The notes: generated by a model from the letters alone, not told the origin. A DNA stretch of 64,000 nt from Larix kaempferi (GCA_027924585.1 BSBM01000809.1:5082501-5146500); one strand, 5' to 3'; shown: positions 1 to 11,232, numbered from the stretch's first letter. Made by a program: numbers and translations.

Positions 1-2877
1 AAAGAGTATCCCACCCACACCTGCCACCCCAGGATTCCCTTTGGAAGCCCCGTCAAAGAAGATGCTGTGACTTTTTTGCTCCTTCCACCACCTGGAAAAA
101 GAGTCTGGGTCTTTCCTGATTTCCCAATCAAAGTAGGGATGAACCTTTTTGGACTGAAGGAAGCTGGCCTTCACGAACACACTACACCATTGAAGTTCAG
201 ACAGAGAGAGTGGTTCCTGGACTGGTATGAGGACTCTTTTAGTGGATAGGGACTCGAAAATCATTGTGATGGCTTTGTTGGCAGCTCTATAGCTGTTAGC
301 ATTCCTGCCCTCGAAGATACTCTTATTTCGGTTTAACCAGATCTGCGAACAGATGTTCATTGGAACTAGATTCCAAATTCTGGACATTGTCTTCTTGGAT
401 CTACCAGGAAAAGTGCATCCCCAGTGGTCAGTAAGTTCGTCAAGAGTTTTAGGAAGAATGGTTGGTCTCCATTGGTTCCCCAAAACTTGAGCCCGTACTT
501 GCGTTGCAAAGGGACAATCCAGGAAAATGTGTTGGGAGTTTTCTTCGGCAAGTTTACACAAAGTGCACCTTGAGGGGCCTGCAATTCCCCTAGCTCTGAG
601 GTTTTCAGCTGTTAACAATTTGTCGTGGGCTAGAATCCAGAAGAATACAGTTATTTTGGGGATGCCGTCCGGGTTCCAATTACACTTGTTTTCATTGGTT
701 TTTCCCCTGGAGGTCTTGAGGTAAAGGTCAAGAGTAGTTTTAAATCTAGCAGCAATCTAGGGAGAAGCACTGCCAAGAAGAATGGTATCGTCCGCAAACT
801 GTGCATGGTTTATAGCTTGAACATTTCGGGCGTAAGCAATGCCAGGGAGAGAGTCTGAAGCTAAGAGGGAGTTGAGTTTTCTGCTTAGTGAGTCAGCCAT
901 TATGACAAAAAGGAAGGGAGAAAGGGGGCAACCTTGCCTCAATCCACGGGAGAGGCGGAAAAAGGAGGTGGGTCTGCCATTAAGAAGAGGGGAAATCCAA
1001 GGTGCTCCAATGCAAGCTTTTACCCAGCTGACAAATTTTTCATCAAAACCAAATTTTCTCAAAACAACATAGATAAAGACGTGTCTTACTCTATCGAAGG
1101 CATTGGCCATGTTGAGTTTTATAGCCATACCTGCGTCCTTGTTGCGCCTGCTAGAGTGGATGGCCTCTTGCACTAAAAGAATATTATCATATATTTGCCT
1201 GCCTGGGACAAAGCCACCCTGATTTGGAGAGATTATGTTAGGAAGCAGCTTCTTGATTCTATTTGCTATGACTTTAGTAAGAATTTTGTAAGAAGAGTTG
1301 CAGAGCGAGATGGGTCTGAATCTTCCTATAGAATTGGATTTTTTTTCCTTCGGGATTAAAGCTATGAAGGAGGTATTAGTGCCTCCTCCTATCTTCTCAT
1401 GATTCTTGGTCCAATTTATCATTCTGAGGAGATCTCTTTTCAGCAGGTGCCAAAAATTTCTGTAGAAGTGTATGGAGAATCCGTCTGGGCCAGGAGATTT
1501 TTCCGGGTGTAAAGACCAAACCGCTTTCCTGACTTCTTCTTCAGTAACCTGCTCAGTGAGCATGTTGTTATCATCAGCTGAGATGAGACTGGGGATGTCT
1601 TGACACATACTATCCAAATCTGCAACTAGCGGTTCCTCTTCCTCCTTGTAGAGAATCTCAAAATGATTTTTGACTTCGATCTTTATGATTGTGGGGTCTT
1701 CTATCTTTGTTCCATCTTCTTTGGTTAGACTGAGAATGTTGTTTTTCCTGTACCTTTCCTTGCACTGGGCGTGATAGAACTTAGTATTCCTATCTCCGGA
1801 TTTGAGCCACAAGCATCTTGATCGGAGTCTCCATTCCTCCTCTTCCCTTCTAGCCACCTGTCGAATTTGGACTTCTAAATCATTTTCTTTCCTCAACGTG
1901 GCTTCAGTTATCTGATCATTTTCCTTTTGATCTTGCAAGGTTTTCAGTTCCTCTTGCAAGATGATGACTTCTTCTCCAGGTCTCTTCATGTTTTGCTTTG
2001 CCCATCTTTTTAGCAGCGTCTTAGTGTTTTTTAGTTTGGTTTCCCAAATATACCCTGGAGAGCCAGGAATAAATTGCTTCCAAATTGCTTTGACTTCTTC
2101 ATAACAAACTTGGTGCTCCAGCCACGCTGGGTTGTATCTAAAGGGGAGGCGACCAAGGTTTCCGGGGAGAGAAAAAAAGAGAGCAATAGGGCGGTGGTCA
2201 GAGGCAGCAAAGGCCAAGATTTTAGATTCAGGAAAAAGGGGTTTGTTTAGTAGGGATGAGCTGAGAAGCAATCGGTCAAGCCTGGCAGCAATATGACCGG
2301 GTCCAATTCTTTTGTTATTCCATGTGTAATTTCCTTGCAGGGTTTTTATGTCCACAAGGTTCCATGATGCCTGGAAGTCTTCCAGTATCTCTCCAAACTG
2401 GTCTCGAACCTTCGAACCTCCTCTGCATTCATTAGCATTTATGGTGACATTGAAGTCTCTAGCAACTATGCATGGAGAAGAGTTTATACCAAGTTTGAGA
2501 TCTATAAGATCTTCCCAAAAATTTTCTTTGAGCCCATGAAGCGTAGGTCCATACACATTTCCTATCCAATATTTTTCATTATTTGACAGATCTTCCAATT
2601 CAGTAAAGAGCCAGTTTCTATTATTAAATGTATAATTACACTTGAACTTACCTTTGTCCCACCAGGTGATGAGCCCTCCCGAGGCTCCTACAGAGTTGAC
2701 TGCCATTCCTTCTCCTTTGGGCCAGATTTGAGATAAGGTTTTGAGACAGTCTGCCTCCTGCATTTTAGTCTCCTGGAGCATGAGTATTGAGGGGGTTTCC
2801 AGCTTTTTGATCCTTTTGATTGCTTCCGTCTTTTGCTTACCTCCTAACCCTCTGCAGTTCCAGGAGACTATCTTCAT
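1..2877 (-). pseudogene. LINE ORF2: AP endonuclease, reverse transcriptase, zinc region, RNase H (broken, partial)
   Basis: Starts at the ATG at 2877 with MKIVSWNCRGLGG, the usual opening of a LINE endonuclease, which nicks target DNA to prime reverse transcription. RT signatures follow: FIALIPKEKKS near 1365, SPGPDGFS near 1485, GLRQGCPLSPFLF near 930 and the catalytic FADD near 800. A TAG at 757-759 then interrupts the frame. Directly after it comes the sequence preceding the zf-RVT module (CTLCKLAEENSQHIFLDCPF near 560), so about 250-300 residues of RT thumb and linker seem to be missing. The last readable part, FFDGASKGNPGVAGVGG at about 70-10, is the start of an RNase H; plant L1s are known to carry an archaeal-like RNase H. 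The 3' part is cut by the window edge. Confidence 0.88.
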
Positions 2878-3215
2878 TATTTTTTAGAGTGGATGGACGC
2901 TACTCTTTCCTTCTTCTCCTCTACTATTCCTTGAGTTTGCTTTGTGCTGGGTAGAATTCTTACATGTTGGTCAAGACTGGTTTGCTTACTCGCCGCTTTG
3001 TCTTTGGCCGTTTCTTAATCTCTTACAACATTGTTAAGCTTCCTGCCTTTTTTTGTTTGAGGTTCTATTTCTTCTTCCTTACTTTCTGAAGTTTCTTCTT
3101 GGAAAAGTTTGGCTTTTGTTCTTGTGACTGAGCCCCCTAAAGCTTTGGGTGCCTCACTTTCAGGCTCCTCCTGTTGTGCTGAAGACATTATCCGAATTTC
3201 TCCTTCCTCAAGTTG

Positions 3216-4244
3216 TTAGTTAGCAGTCTCCTGTCTTTCTTCTTGTCTGGATTTTTCCGTCGCTACCTCTTGAACTTGACCAAGAACATGGGCCTGCTCA
3301 TCCTCACCCATTTCCGTTGCTAGAAGCTGGAATTTATTGGCTTCTCTATTTGTGCTTTGCTGCTTGTTGGTCGTTTCCTTCCTTTTTGGAGTTGCTTGAG
3401 GAGGGAGGGTATTTAAGGGCTTCCCTCCCTTTTTTCTTACCTCGTTCCAGTATCCCTCTTGCGATTCTTCCACTTCCTATGACTTCCTTTTAGTGCATAT
3501 CTTAACAAAATGCCCATATTCATGGCATGCTTTGCACTTGAATGGAATCTGTTCATAGTCCACAGTTTGAAGATGGTTCCAACCATCCATCGACAGGCTT
3601 ATAGCTTCTGGAAGCCCTTTCTCAAGGTCCACTTATACGCATATTCGGGCACAGGAGAACATAGGGGGTTTTGGTTCAGATTTATCTATGTGTTTCCCCA
3701 GTGAGTTGCCAATAGCTCTCAAATCATCATCATTCCAGCAGTGCAATGGGAGGTGCGGCAGCTTGACCCATACTGGAACTGCTGAGGGAATGTCCTTTTC
3801 TGGGTCAAAAGAAAGGTCCCATTTGTTAATATACATTCCTCTAGGTCCCATAAAATAGGGTCCATTTTTTAATATTAGATCTCTGTCCTCTTTTTTTTCA
3901 AATCAGAAGGCAAAGAAACCCTTGCCGCAGAAGATCTGCTGAACTTCACCTTGAATGAGAGGGTGCCAGTTTTTGCTGAGCCGGGTCTCGATTGATCTCA
4001 GGGAGGGCCATAGCCCTGTGAAATGACCTACCAAACCATTTTCTGAGAGGGCGAGGGCTTTACATTTAGATGCTATGGAGCCTAGCTTGACTTCAGGGAT
4101 GGCTGATTTTTTAACGAACCTCAAGTCCACTGGCCCCATCTGCTTTGAGGACGAGGGTTGGGCTGCAACCAACGAGCGAAAGAGCTCATCAAGAGGAGCA
4201 CGGCCCAGATCAGGGGGCGGATCCATGAGGGGCGGCCGGCTCAA
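3216..4244 (-). pseudogene. LINE ORF1: nucleic-acid-binding protein (three in-frame stops)
   Basis: One reading frame runs from 4244 (MSRPPLMDPPPDLG) to the stop at 3216, broken by TGA at 3903-3905, TAA at 3633-3635 and TAG at 3477-3479. No frameshift is needed to join the parts. The middle reads like a DUF4283 domain (LILKNGPYFM, VPVWVKLPHLPLHCW). A zinc knuckle CKACHEYGHFVKIC lies near 3540-3500. The C-terminal third is low-complexity and rich in E, Q and K. ORF1 proteins of this type bind the LINE transcript. ORF2 begins about 340 bases downstream on the same strand. Confidence 0.8.
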
Positions 4245-4372
4245 ACCCTAGACCAAAGCACTATCTCCGAATCAAACCCTAAACCAGCTTCCCCTTCTGT
4301 CGACCTTGTTTGAGATATATCTCAGATACATTACCTTATTAATTTTTATTGATAACGTAAAGAAAGGGTGGA

Positions 4373-4490
4373 GGGTGCAACACTAGGACTTCCCGAGAGG
4401 TCACCCATCCCAGTACTGCTCTAGCCCAAGCATTCTTAACTGCGGAGTTCCGATGGGATCCCGTGCATTAACGCTGGTATGATCGCACCC
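4373..4490 (-). rRNA. 5S ribosomal RNA sequence (single copy, probably a dispersed pseudogene or promoter module)
   Basis: The minus strand reads GGGTGCGATCATACCAGC at its 5' end and ends GTGTTGCACCC, with the plant 5S body between. The internal control region is recognisable: an A-box-like segment (GTTAAGAATGCTTGGGC) and the C-box (GGGATGGGTGACC). Length is about 118, close to the normal 119-120. Some positions differ from the usual plant sequence. No tandem copy is seen nearby and there is no T-run terminator right after the 3' end, so this is not part of a normal 5S array. Cassandra-type TRIM elements carry 5S in their LTRs, but no second LTR or primer-binding site is visible here. Confidence 0.85.
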
Positions 4491-5640
4491 AACTATGTAA
4501 AAATTAAATGAGGCCGACTTAGAGACAAATTTTGGAGAAAGATGTGGAATACCTGAACTCCTGCAAGTGACAAATTACCAGAACTAATTGCTTAGCATAA
4601 AACAACCTAGTTAAATAAGAAATGAAAAAATAAGTGGAGTCACCATTAGAACTGTTGTGGAAAAAATTGCAAAAGTGAACTCTTCTACTTGGTAAGGGGA
4701 TAAGCCTTGTAGGCTATAACAAGGCCTCAGTCCTTGAAGCCCATGTGTGGGTGTAAATTTTCCTCCAAGTGATCATGCAATAGATTGTTAGTGTAATTCA
4801 CATAAAAATAAATAAATATAGATAAAAATAAAAATGAAAGAGATGGGGGAAGCATGCAAACTCCAATAACAATCCAAGATATGCCAAACCACTTGTGTAT
4901 TTCCCAATGTTCAAGTTGTACAACACCTATGAGGTATGAGCTTCAAGGCAATCCAACAATTTCCCTTAGAAAGGCCTTTTTTGTCTAAACTAAATGTTAT
5001 GTCAAAGGTGGGACAATGGAGAGAAACTCTCGCCCCTTGAAGGAAGGTAGCAAGGGAGATTGGGAATACTCATAATGATTGGAAGTGGTGGGCTATGGGG
5101 AAGATCCAACTCAAATCTAGTAGCATAACCTTTCTCTTGATTTATCTCTACAAAATGCATGCCAATGGCTTCCTTTTATAGGCCAAGAGGTGGCTAACAA
5201 ACAAATAGATCCAAATGTGAACTCATCTTCTCCATGAACTAGTTTCAAGGTACACCAGGGGGGCTAGTTAATGCCACCAAGTGTGTGAGGAGTTAAATTT
5301 GTATCCTTCAAGATAATTGAGCCTTCAATGTGTCATAGGAAGTAGGTGGTCCCACCGTTTTGATAGTAGCACGACTATCGAAGGAATAGCCACGTAGGTG
5401 TAGTATGGGTGTTGTTCTGGAAACCTGCGCTATATCACGAAATGACAATGTATTAGTCGCATGACCCTTTCTTTTGATTGTTTTTTTAGCACTTTTGGAC
5501 TCATGTTATATTTTGGATCTGTTGAGAATTCCTATGGTGGGATGCAGTTTCTATGTTGACGATGCCTTACTAGAAGAATCATCAAATTGACGCATTGTGT
5601 AAAAATTAGGCGTTAACAAAATCCTATAAGGATAATAAAT
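4491..5640. other. Non-coding stretch, nothing recognised
   Basis: About 1.15 kb of AT-rich sequence without an open frame of note. I see no LTR ends, tRNA or conserved protein frame here. Confidence 0.6.
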
Positions 5641-5985
5641 TCTTCGAATCCTATAAGGTGCTACAAAAGATTGGTAGTATGGCCAACAAATTTGAACTAC
5701 CTGCATCTTCACGAGTCCACCAAGTTTTCCATGTTTCATGTTTAAAGAAGGTAATCAATGACAAGCTACCAGTTCAAACAATATTACCAAAACTTGATGA
5801 GGAAGGAAAAATCATCTTTGAGCCTAAAGAAATCACTGAAACAAGAATCAGACAACTCTAGAATCGACCATTTTTAGAATAACTCATTAAATGGAAGAAC
5901 CTACCCATGGAATATTCAACATGTGAAGACGAGTCCTTTATACAGTACATCCAGAACTACATCAGCGTTGAGGACAACACTTTTT
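5640..5985 (+). pseudogene. 3' end of a chromodomain Ty3/gypsy polyprotein (remnant)
   Basis: The frame from about 5645 reads VLQKIGSMANKFELP, then VHQVFHVSCLKKV and ILPKLDEEGK. This is the GPY/F-type segment at the end of a chromovirus integrase. After a stop at 5859, frames with the wording of a chromodomain (LIKWKNLP, then a degraded W-E-D-E core) can be followed with mutations to about 5985. The purine-rich tract AAGGGGAGGGGCA follows, then an LTR starts. A related but separate polyprotein is at 16593-20911. Only the last part of the gene remains, and the upstream part is missing. Confidence 0.75.
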
Positions 5986-5999
5986 GAAGGGGAGGGGCA

Positions 6000-6320
6000 T
6001 GTTAAGCCCTAAATGTTGGAAAATTACCACCTATTGAATGGGGCACTACCCCCTATATTGTGGTGCATTACATATTATTGATGTCGGCTTAGTTATAGTA
6101 GTGCGTCTATTAGTTGTTGTACACCTTTGTCTCCTATATATAAGAAGGATATATTTAGTAATCATATTGTGTCTTCTCTTGTCTTGTGTATTTAACACAT
6201 TGTGTAAGGAGGTTTCCTCCACGAAAAGGCTTGATATTCATCTTCATTCTTCTCTATTAAGGCTACTCATTTTTGGTTTTTTCTATGTTATTTTTATGAT
6301 ATTTTTGGGAATTGGTTACA
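6000..6320 (+). repeat. LTR of a chromodomain gypsy element
   Basis: It begins TGTTAAGCCC directly after a polypurine tract (5985-5999) and appears to end TGGTTACA. A TATA-like CCTATATATAAG lies near 6128. It is followed by TAATATCAAAGGCC, which looks like a mutated initiator-Met tRNA primer-binding site. So the LTR has 3'-LTR-type sequence on its left (polyprotein end plus PPT) and 5'-LTR-type sequence on its right. The right boundary is less certain than the left. Confidence 0.6.
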
Positions 6321-6479
6321 TAATATCAAAGGCCTCGAAGGTAACTTCTCTAAATATGATTATTTTTCCATTTTAGACTAAGGGTGGCATAACATCTTCC
6401 ATTTTCTTACCTCAAATGCAACAACGAGTTGAATGAGTCCAGGAGGATTGTGTTGGAGGGGTTAGGAAGGATTGGTGGC

Positions 6480-6810
6480 TAGATGTGCAGATCATATGGA
6501 GGGAAAAAGTCTTATGATTGAGTTACTTACTGGGTTAAGAAAATGACACATATAGCTAGGACGACCACCAATAAGATTGAACTGTATGGATATTATTGGC
6601 CGAGTTCTTTTTGATGTTCATGCATTTGTTAATTCATGACAACATTGTCATCTTTTTGAAGGAAAGCAAACATTGACCACATTTTAACCTGTTGTTCTAG
6701 ACGCACATTTTATATAGTGAGGGCCTAATTTTGTTAGATATTTTCATGGAAACTATAGATGAAATTACACCCAGTTACATGTTATTCAAATGGTTATGGA
6801 ATTTGAAGGT
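6480..6810 (+). pseudogene. Decayed gypsy integrase fragment
   Basis: Conceptual translation near 6565-6660 gives KIELYGYYWPSSF and, with stops, a short H/C-rich stretch followed by LFEGKQTL. This resembles the zinc-binding N-terminus of gypsy integrases (YYWP...C..C..F.GKQ). Several stops and shifts are present. It lies after the LTR at 6000-6320 and may belong to another element. Confidence 0.4.
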
Positions 6811-8555
6811 TACATGAAATAGGTTGAGTGTTCCACAAAGTATCAAAATAAAGTTTCCACCTTCAATTCATATTCAATTGGGATTGGATTTCACTATGGT
6901 TTGGTATTCCCATGGAGTGAGGGTTGAGTTGAGAGAAATTTAATACTACCTAAAAGACAATGAATTCTTCATAAAGTGATCAAATAAATCCATTATAGTC
7001 TACAAGTACCCAAAAATAGCTTGACTACCAATTAAACAAATAAGCATGCCATTGATAGATAGAATTGGAAGAACATAAACATACAATATTTATCATACCT
7101 TTTGTTAGAAATATAAAAAATCAAGAATACAATCTTAACATACTTAATAAAGAATCAAATAAACTCAACTTTGAGGAGCCCCAACTAAAAAAGTAATCCC
7201 TACATGTAGCACAATAAATGTTGATGACTTTTGACGAGGGAAAAAGAAAAATAAAAAGGGAATGGAAAAGAAACATATCCTCAAGAGTAATGTGGGGAAA
7301 TATTATAGAGGAACCATGGTAAGAGAAATCAAATACTCCTTGAAGCCTTGAAAAAAATTACAATTCACATGTAGGTGAAGAAATAAATGGAAATATAATA
7401 ATTATAGAAGGCACAAGAAGAAAAGAATCTATCCAAAGGAAAACTAAAGAACAAGAATACAAAAGGATCGGATACTACAATCAAAACAACCTAGTTAGAG
7501 AACCAATTTGAACATTACCAAACCCCATGGTACAAGAAATGTTAACCAAAAAACTAGAGACAGAAAGGGAGAACAAGATCAAGAGAAGGGAGATGGTGGA
7601 CATGAGGAGACTCAATAATAAAGACAAGAACATCGTGTGGAGTAAGGAAACAAGAAAGGTCAAATGGGGGACCTTGTTCATCAAGAAAAGATGATTACAA
7701 AGCAACAAAACAATGTAGCCAATAGAATCAACTCAACAACAACAAGGTTGAAACACCAATACATAGAGACACCACTATAGAAAACAATGTAGCATTAAAC
7801 ACTATCACAACATAGGCCCCTGAGGAGAAGGACACCAAGAAAAAAATATACAAACATTTAACAAATATACCCATATTTCAAGGAGAATAAAAAGGAATAC
7901 TAGAGCAATTTTGTTTGATCCAAGTAATGCATCTAACTTCAATGTACAATAACTATATTAAGAATTCGATATGAAGAGAAATAAAAAAATCCAATAAGTC
8001 AACTAAAAGGTTTAAATGGAGAAAGTTGAAAGAGGAAAAACCATAGAATGACAATAGATCAAAGGAATAGAAAACACAATAGTATTCCCTAGTTTATACA
8101 CTAAATGATCTTGTTGGTTGCTAGAAATTTGTTTTTAGACATAACAAGATAAGATTAACTCACACTTTGATGAAACCTTCAACATTATCATGCCATTAAG
8201 GGAGACTGTACATTGTTTCTTCCTAAAAATGGGAAATAGTGATTTTTTTGAAGACAATTACCTAATGATTGGACAAGGGCCCTCTTGGGGTTGGTTTATT
8301 CATTTTCCATAAACAAAAATAACCAGAGCACATTTTGCATAAATTCCAAAGGGAAAATAGAGGTGGAGAAGAAGGCCAAAATCCACTAGTTTGGCACATG
8401 AAGTGCAATTTTGGAAAACTTGAGGTAAAAAATTATAGAAATTGACTTGATCATAAGATCAAATATCTAAAAGTTGTTGAGTAATGTCATGAGTATTATG
8501 AGTGGGTGATAGAAAATATTGTATGGTTCTCCTTACAGTTTCTTCTACATGTAGT
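6811..8555. other. Non-coding, AT-rich, no gene recognised
   Basis: Only short open frames with no recognisable domain. The composition and the flanking retroelement scraps suggest decayed transposon sequence. I cannot assign it. Confidence 0.5.
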
Positions 8556-8960
8556 TGAAGTTGTTGAAGTTGGCGTCATGTTGAAGTTGGCATCTAAGAC
8601 TAAATGCACATGAAATAAATGAGCACAGTTACAATCATTGGAAATATAATCCATAACAAAACAAATGTGCATGATAAGAGTATGATTATTTCTCTTAGCA
8701 AAGTCATTTTGTTGTGTTGTGTATGGAATAGTATGTTGCATTTGAATGCCTTATACAATGAAGTCATTTGTAAATTTGTTGTTATCATATTTGCATCCAT
8801 TTTTTGTTCTAAACTTTTAAAGTTATGTTCAAATTGTATTTATTCAAAGGCCATGTTAGTCAAATGAAATTTAAGAAGTAAACCTAAGTATTAGAGAAAT
8901 CATCAATGAAATTTAAGAAGTAAGTGAACCCATTTTGTTGTGGCACTAAGGGTCTTCTAA
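8556..8960 (-). pseudogene. Decayed Ty1/copia integrase core fragment
   Basis: On the minus strand, around 8930-8880, the frame reads YFLNFIDDFSNT, the FIDDFSR region of copia integrases. Further on, near 8740-8690, HTIPYTTQQNDFAKRNNHTL matches the block containing the catalytic glutamate (usually PYTPQQNGVAERKNRTL); here the E is replaced and there are several stops and shifts. The flanks to about 9100 may belong to the same copy. Confidence 0.65.
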
Positions 8961-9646
8961 ATGTACCTAGATTATTCATCACTCCAAGATACAAGAGCTT
9001 ATTTCTCTCTTTAATCAAAGAAACTCAAAAATCTTCAAAAATAGGTTATTTGTAAGCAACCCCTAAAGGTTATAAGGTTTAGTAAAAAATTAGATCCAAA
9101 CACATAATATGGAATGCTATGCTTAACAAAAATATATTGGATATCCTTCTTAGATATGTTACATTTTTCAAGTCATAATTAAAATACTTTAAAAATAATC
9201 TTTAATTCAACAAAATCATTATCTAAGTTACCAAATATGCTTTTTTCGAGTAGATAAAATAATTAATTACAAAATATGGAACATCTTTATTGGATCTACC
9301 GTGTCATCATTTTTATGGTTCCAATTGACCTTCATTAAGCGCAACTTTAATGTTGAGAAGAACCAAAAGAATGACTTGTCAAAGTTGAAGACTTCCTTTA
9401 AATCGGTTTCTGGAAATACCATTTGAAATTAGACATTTATGAATTCAAACGTATTGCACAATAGCTCATATATTTGCATGAATTGTGGGATAACATTCAA
9501 ACAAGTACGTTGTTAAGAGCTGAAGCTCTTATCATTCGCAATTCGCCATTTCCATGAATATTCCACACATTTATATGAATATGTAAATTAAAATATAAGC
9601 AGCTACAATACATCGATACAAGATAATCATTCACCCAACTTTTATT
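8961..9646. other. Non-coding stretch
   Basis: No open frame, repeat end or RNA gene that I can support. It probably includes decayed copia sequence on its left and the distal 3' flank of the SRPP gene on its right. Confidence 0.45.
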
Positions 9647-9925
9647 TTATTTATACAACGTAAATGAGTAAATAATTTACAAAAGCGTTAATAACCCTCT
9701 ACTTCATTAGCCAGGGCAGTAGGTCCAGAGGTAAGAAAAATAAGCATACCAAAAACATTTATTTATACAGCATAAATGAGTTAATAATTTATAGTAGCGT
9801 TAATCAACCCTCTAAATCATTCGCGAGGGAAGTAAGTCCAGAGGTAAGAAAAAGAAGCATGCCAAAAAACTGCTCTGTAGGTCCAGAGGTAAGAAAAAGA
9901 AGCATACCAAAAAAACGTAATTTAC
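9647..9925. repeat. Imperfect tandem duplication downstream of the SRPP gene
   Basis: A unit of about 110 bases occurs twice (about 9647-9757 and 9761-9868). It starts with a 'tttatacaacgtaaatgag'-like segment and ends in 'gtccagaggtaagaaaaa'. A third, partial copy of the last 40 bases follows at about 9876-9915. The copies differ by substitutions and small indels. It lies 3' of the SRPP stop codon. Confidence 0.7.
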
Positions 9926-10135
9926 AGCAACCAAAGCATAAGCTAATCTGCTTTGTACTTCAAAAGAAAGCCAAATCCCAGACCCATTGAACCCTCCTCT
10001 GGTTCAAATGCTTACATCAACTTTGACTCCCTTTCATCTCAGAAGATTTATCTAACTGATTTGTTAAGTAATCACAAGAGAACAACATCATTGTTCAGAA
10101 GAGTTATCTACCTGAATTTCACTAACTTCATTAAC

Positions 10136-11232
10136 TTAGGATCCAGTATTTTCCTTCATTTCCAATTTCTGGTAGATTGAATTTTTAATCTTCTCCAGAG
10201 GAATCAGATAAATAAGGAACCCGAGAATAAAGGGTGCCACGACCCAGTACTCCCCATCAGATAAATAATGAACCGCAGAATTATACTTTGCGACAAAATA
10301 AGCAATCGGTGCTATAAGCACCTCGACGACCGGAACAGCAGGAACTTGACGCAGATTCTACCAGGCAGAGAGAGACAATTCCGCTGCTATAGGCTCATAC
10401 TTGTTATACAAGCTCTTGGCTCCCAGTTCAGACTTGACATACAATTTTGCCACTTCCTTAATCTTTTCCACTGCAGGCAGTACTGGAATGTTGGTCAAAA
10501 TTGACCTAGCAGCTTCGTTTGTCCGTTTCACTGCCCCATAAAGTTCACAGGTTCTTGATTTGAGTGATGGGGGCACATGACTTTCAAGCCTAACGATTGC
10601 ATCATCCACCTTAATCAAAACATAGAATTTCAGACTGTCTTGATTAAGCGACAAACAAATCGAATGACACTCTATATTTTCTTCTTCTGTTTTAATGAAG
10701 AAAAAAACGAAGTAAAACCTAAACCTGATTGAGCGACAAACAAATAGAACGGCACTAAATTTTCTTCTTCTGGTTTAATGAAGAAAAAAACGAAGTAAAA
10801 CCTGAACCTAAATTTTCTTCTTTTGTTGTATGATGCAGGGAATAAAAAGGCAGAAATAATAGTAAATATAGGGTTTCATACTGGCAGGTGGGCATACCTT
10901 TCTATGGGCTCCTTGGAGAATTTCAAAAGGCTTTCCCTCGACCTTACGATAAACGGGCCCTACAATAAGCTTTACAGTTGCCTCCATGATATCCACACCC
11001 TGTTTTAGAGGCCTTGAATTCTCTTTTGCAAAATCGTAAAGAACAGAGAGTCGGGTCGTTACTTTCCGAGCAGTAACCTGGAAAAATCCCAGGGATTTAA
11101 GGGTCTGATCCTCACGCTGCAAGGCAAAAAAAACCGTTAGGCATGGCACTGCATTCAATGAAATTAAAGAAGAATATGGGAAAATACAGTTGCGAAGGTT
11201 GGCCAAACCGGGTGATTCGACTCAGACGACAT
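10136..11232 (-). CDS. REF/SRPP family (rubber elongation factor / small rubber particle / lipid-droplet-associated protein), three exons, in-frame TAG in exon 3
   Basis: Exon 1 is 11209-11232 (MSSESNHP). Exon 2 is 10898-11116 (73 residues). Exon 3 runs from 10609. All introns are GT-AG and phase 0 (11117-11208 and 10610-10897). Exon 2 carries the family hallmark: LKSLGFFQVTARKV, LYDFAKENSRPLKQGV, VKLIVGPVYRK. Exon 3 continues VDDAIVRLESHVPPSLK and LYNKYEPIAAELSLSAW. A TAG at 10358-10360 would end the protein at 164 residues, but the frame stays open for 73 more codons with good family similarity (APIAYFVAKYNSAVHY, LIPLEKIKN) to the TAA at 10136-10138. A full frame of about 237 codons matches the usual family length. 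SRPP/LDAP proteins coat lipid droplets or rubber particles and act in growth and stress responses. Either a recent nonsense mutation or a truncated product is possible. Confidence 0.9.
10358..10360 (-). other. Premature TAG in SRPP exon 3
   Basis: It directly follows SAW, where family members usually continue with a polar or basic residue and then a hydrophobic helix. CAG to TAG by a single C-to-T change is the simplest explanation. The 73 downstream codons keep the family pattern, so the change looks recent. Confidence 0.85.
10641..10812. repeat. 86-bp tandem duplication inside SRPP intron 2
   Basis: Two head-to-tail units, starting 'tgattaagcgacaaacaaa' at 10641 and 'tgattgagcgacaaacaaa' at 10727, each followed by 'tttaatgaagaaaaaaacga'. 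The left edge lies about 30 bases from the intron 2 acceptor, so the pyrimidine-rich tract (minus strand) is duplicated too. Confidence 0.8.

Larger units (their letters stand above)
1..4250 (-). mobile_element. Plant L1-type LINE, 3' end cut by the window start
   Basis: A non-LTR retrotransposon on the minus strand, read from about 4250 down to the window start. The order is ORF1 (DUF4283-like domain plus CCHC zinc knuckle), ORF2 endonuclease, reverse transcriptase, zinc-binding zf-RVT region and the start of an RNase H. This is the standard plant L1 architecture with an RNase H tail. ORF1 has three in-frame stops and ORF2 has a stop at an apparent internal deletion, so the copy is dead. The 3' UTR and poly(A) lie outside the window. 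A 5S rRNA sequence in the same orientation lies just upstream of the 5' end. Confidence 0.9.

Noticed and set aside
4373-4490. 5S sequence as part of a Cassandra TRIM element
   Set aside because: No second LTR, no TG/CA ends and no primer-binding site around it within the window.
9647-9925. CRISPR-like repeat array
   Set aside because: Only two to three long diverged tandem units, without regular spacers, in a eukaryotic context.
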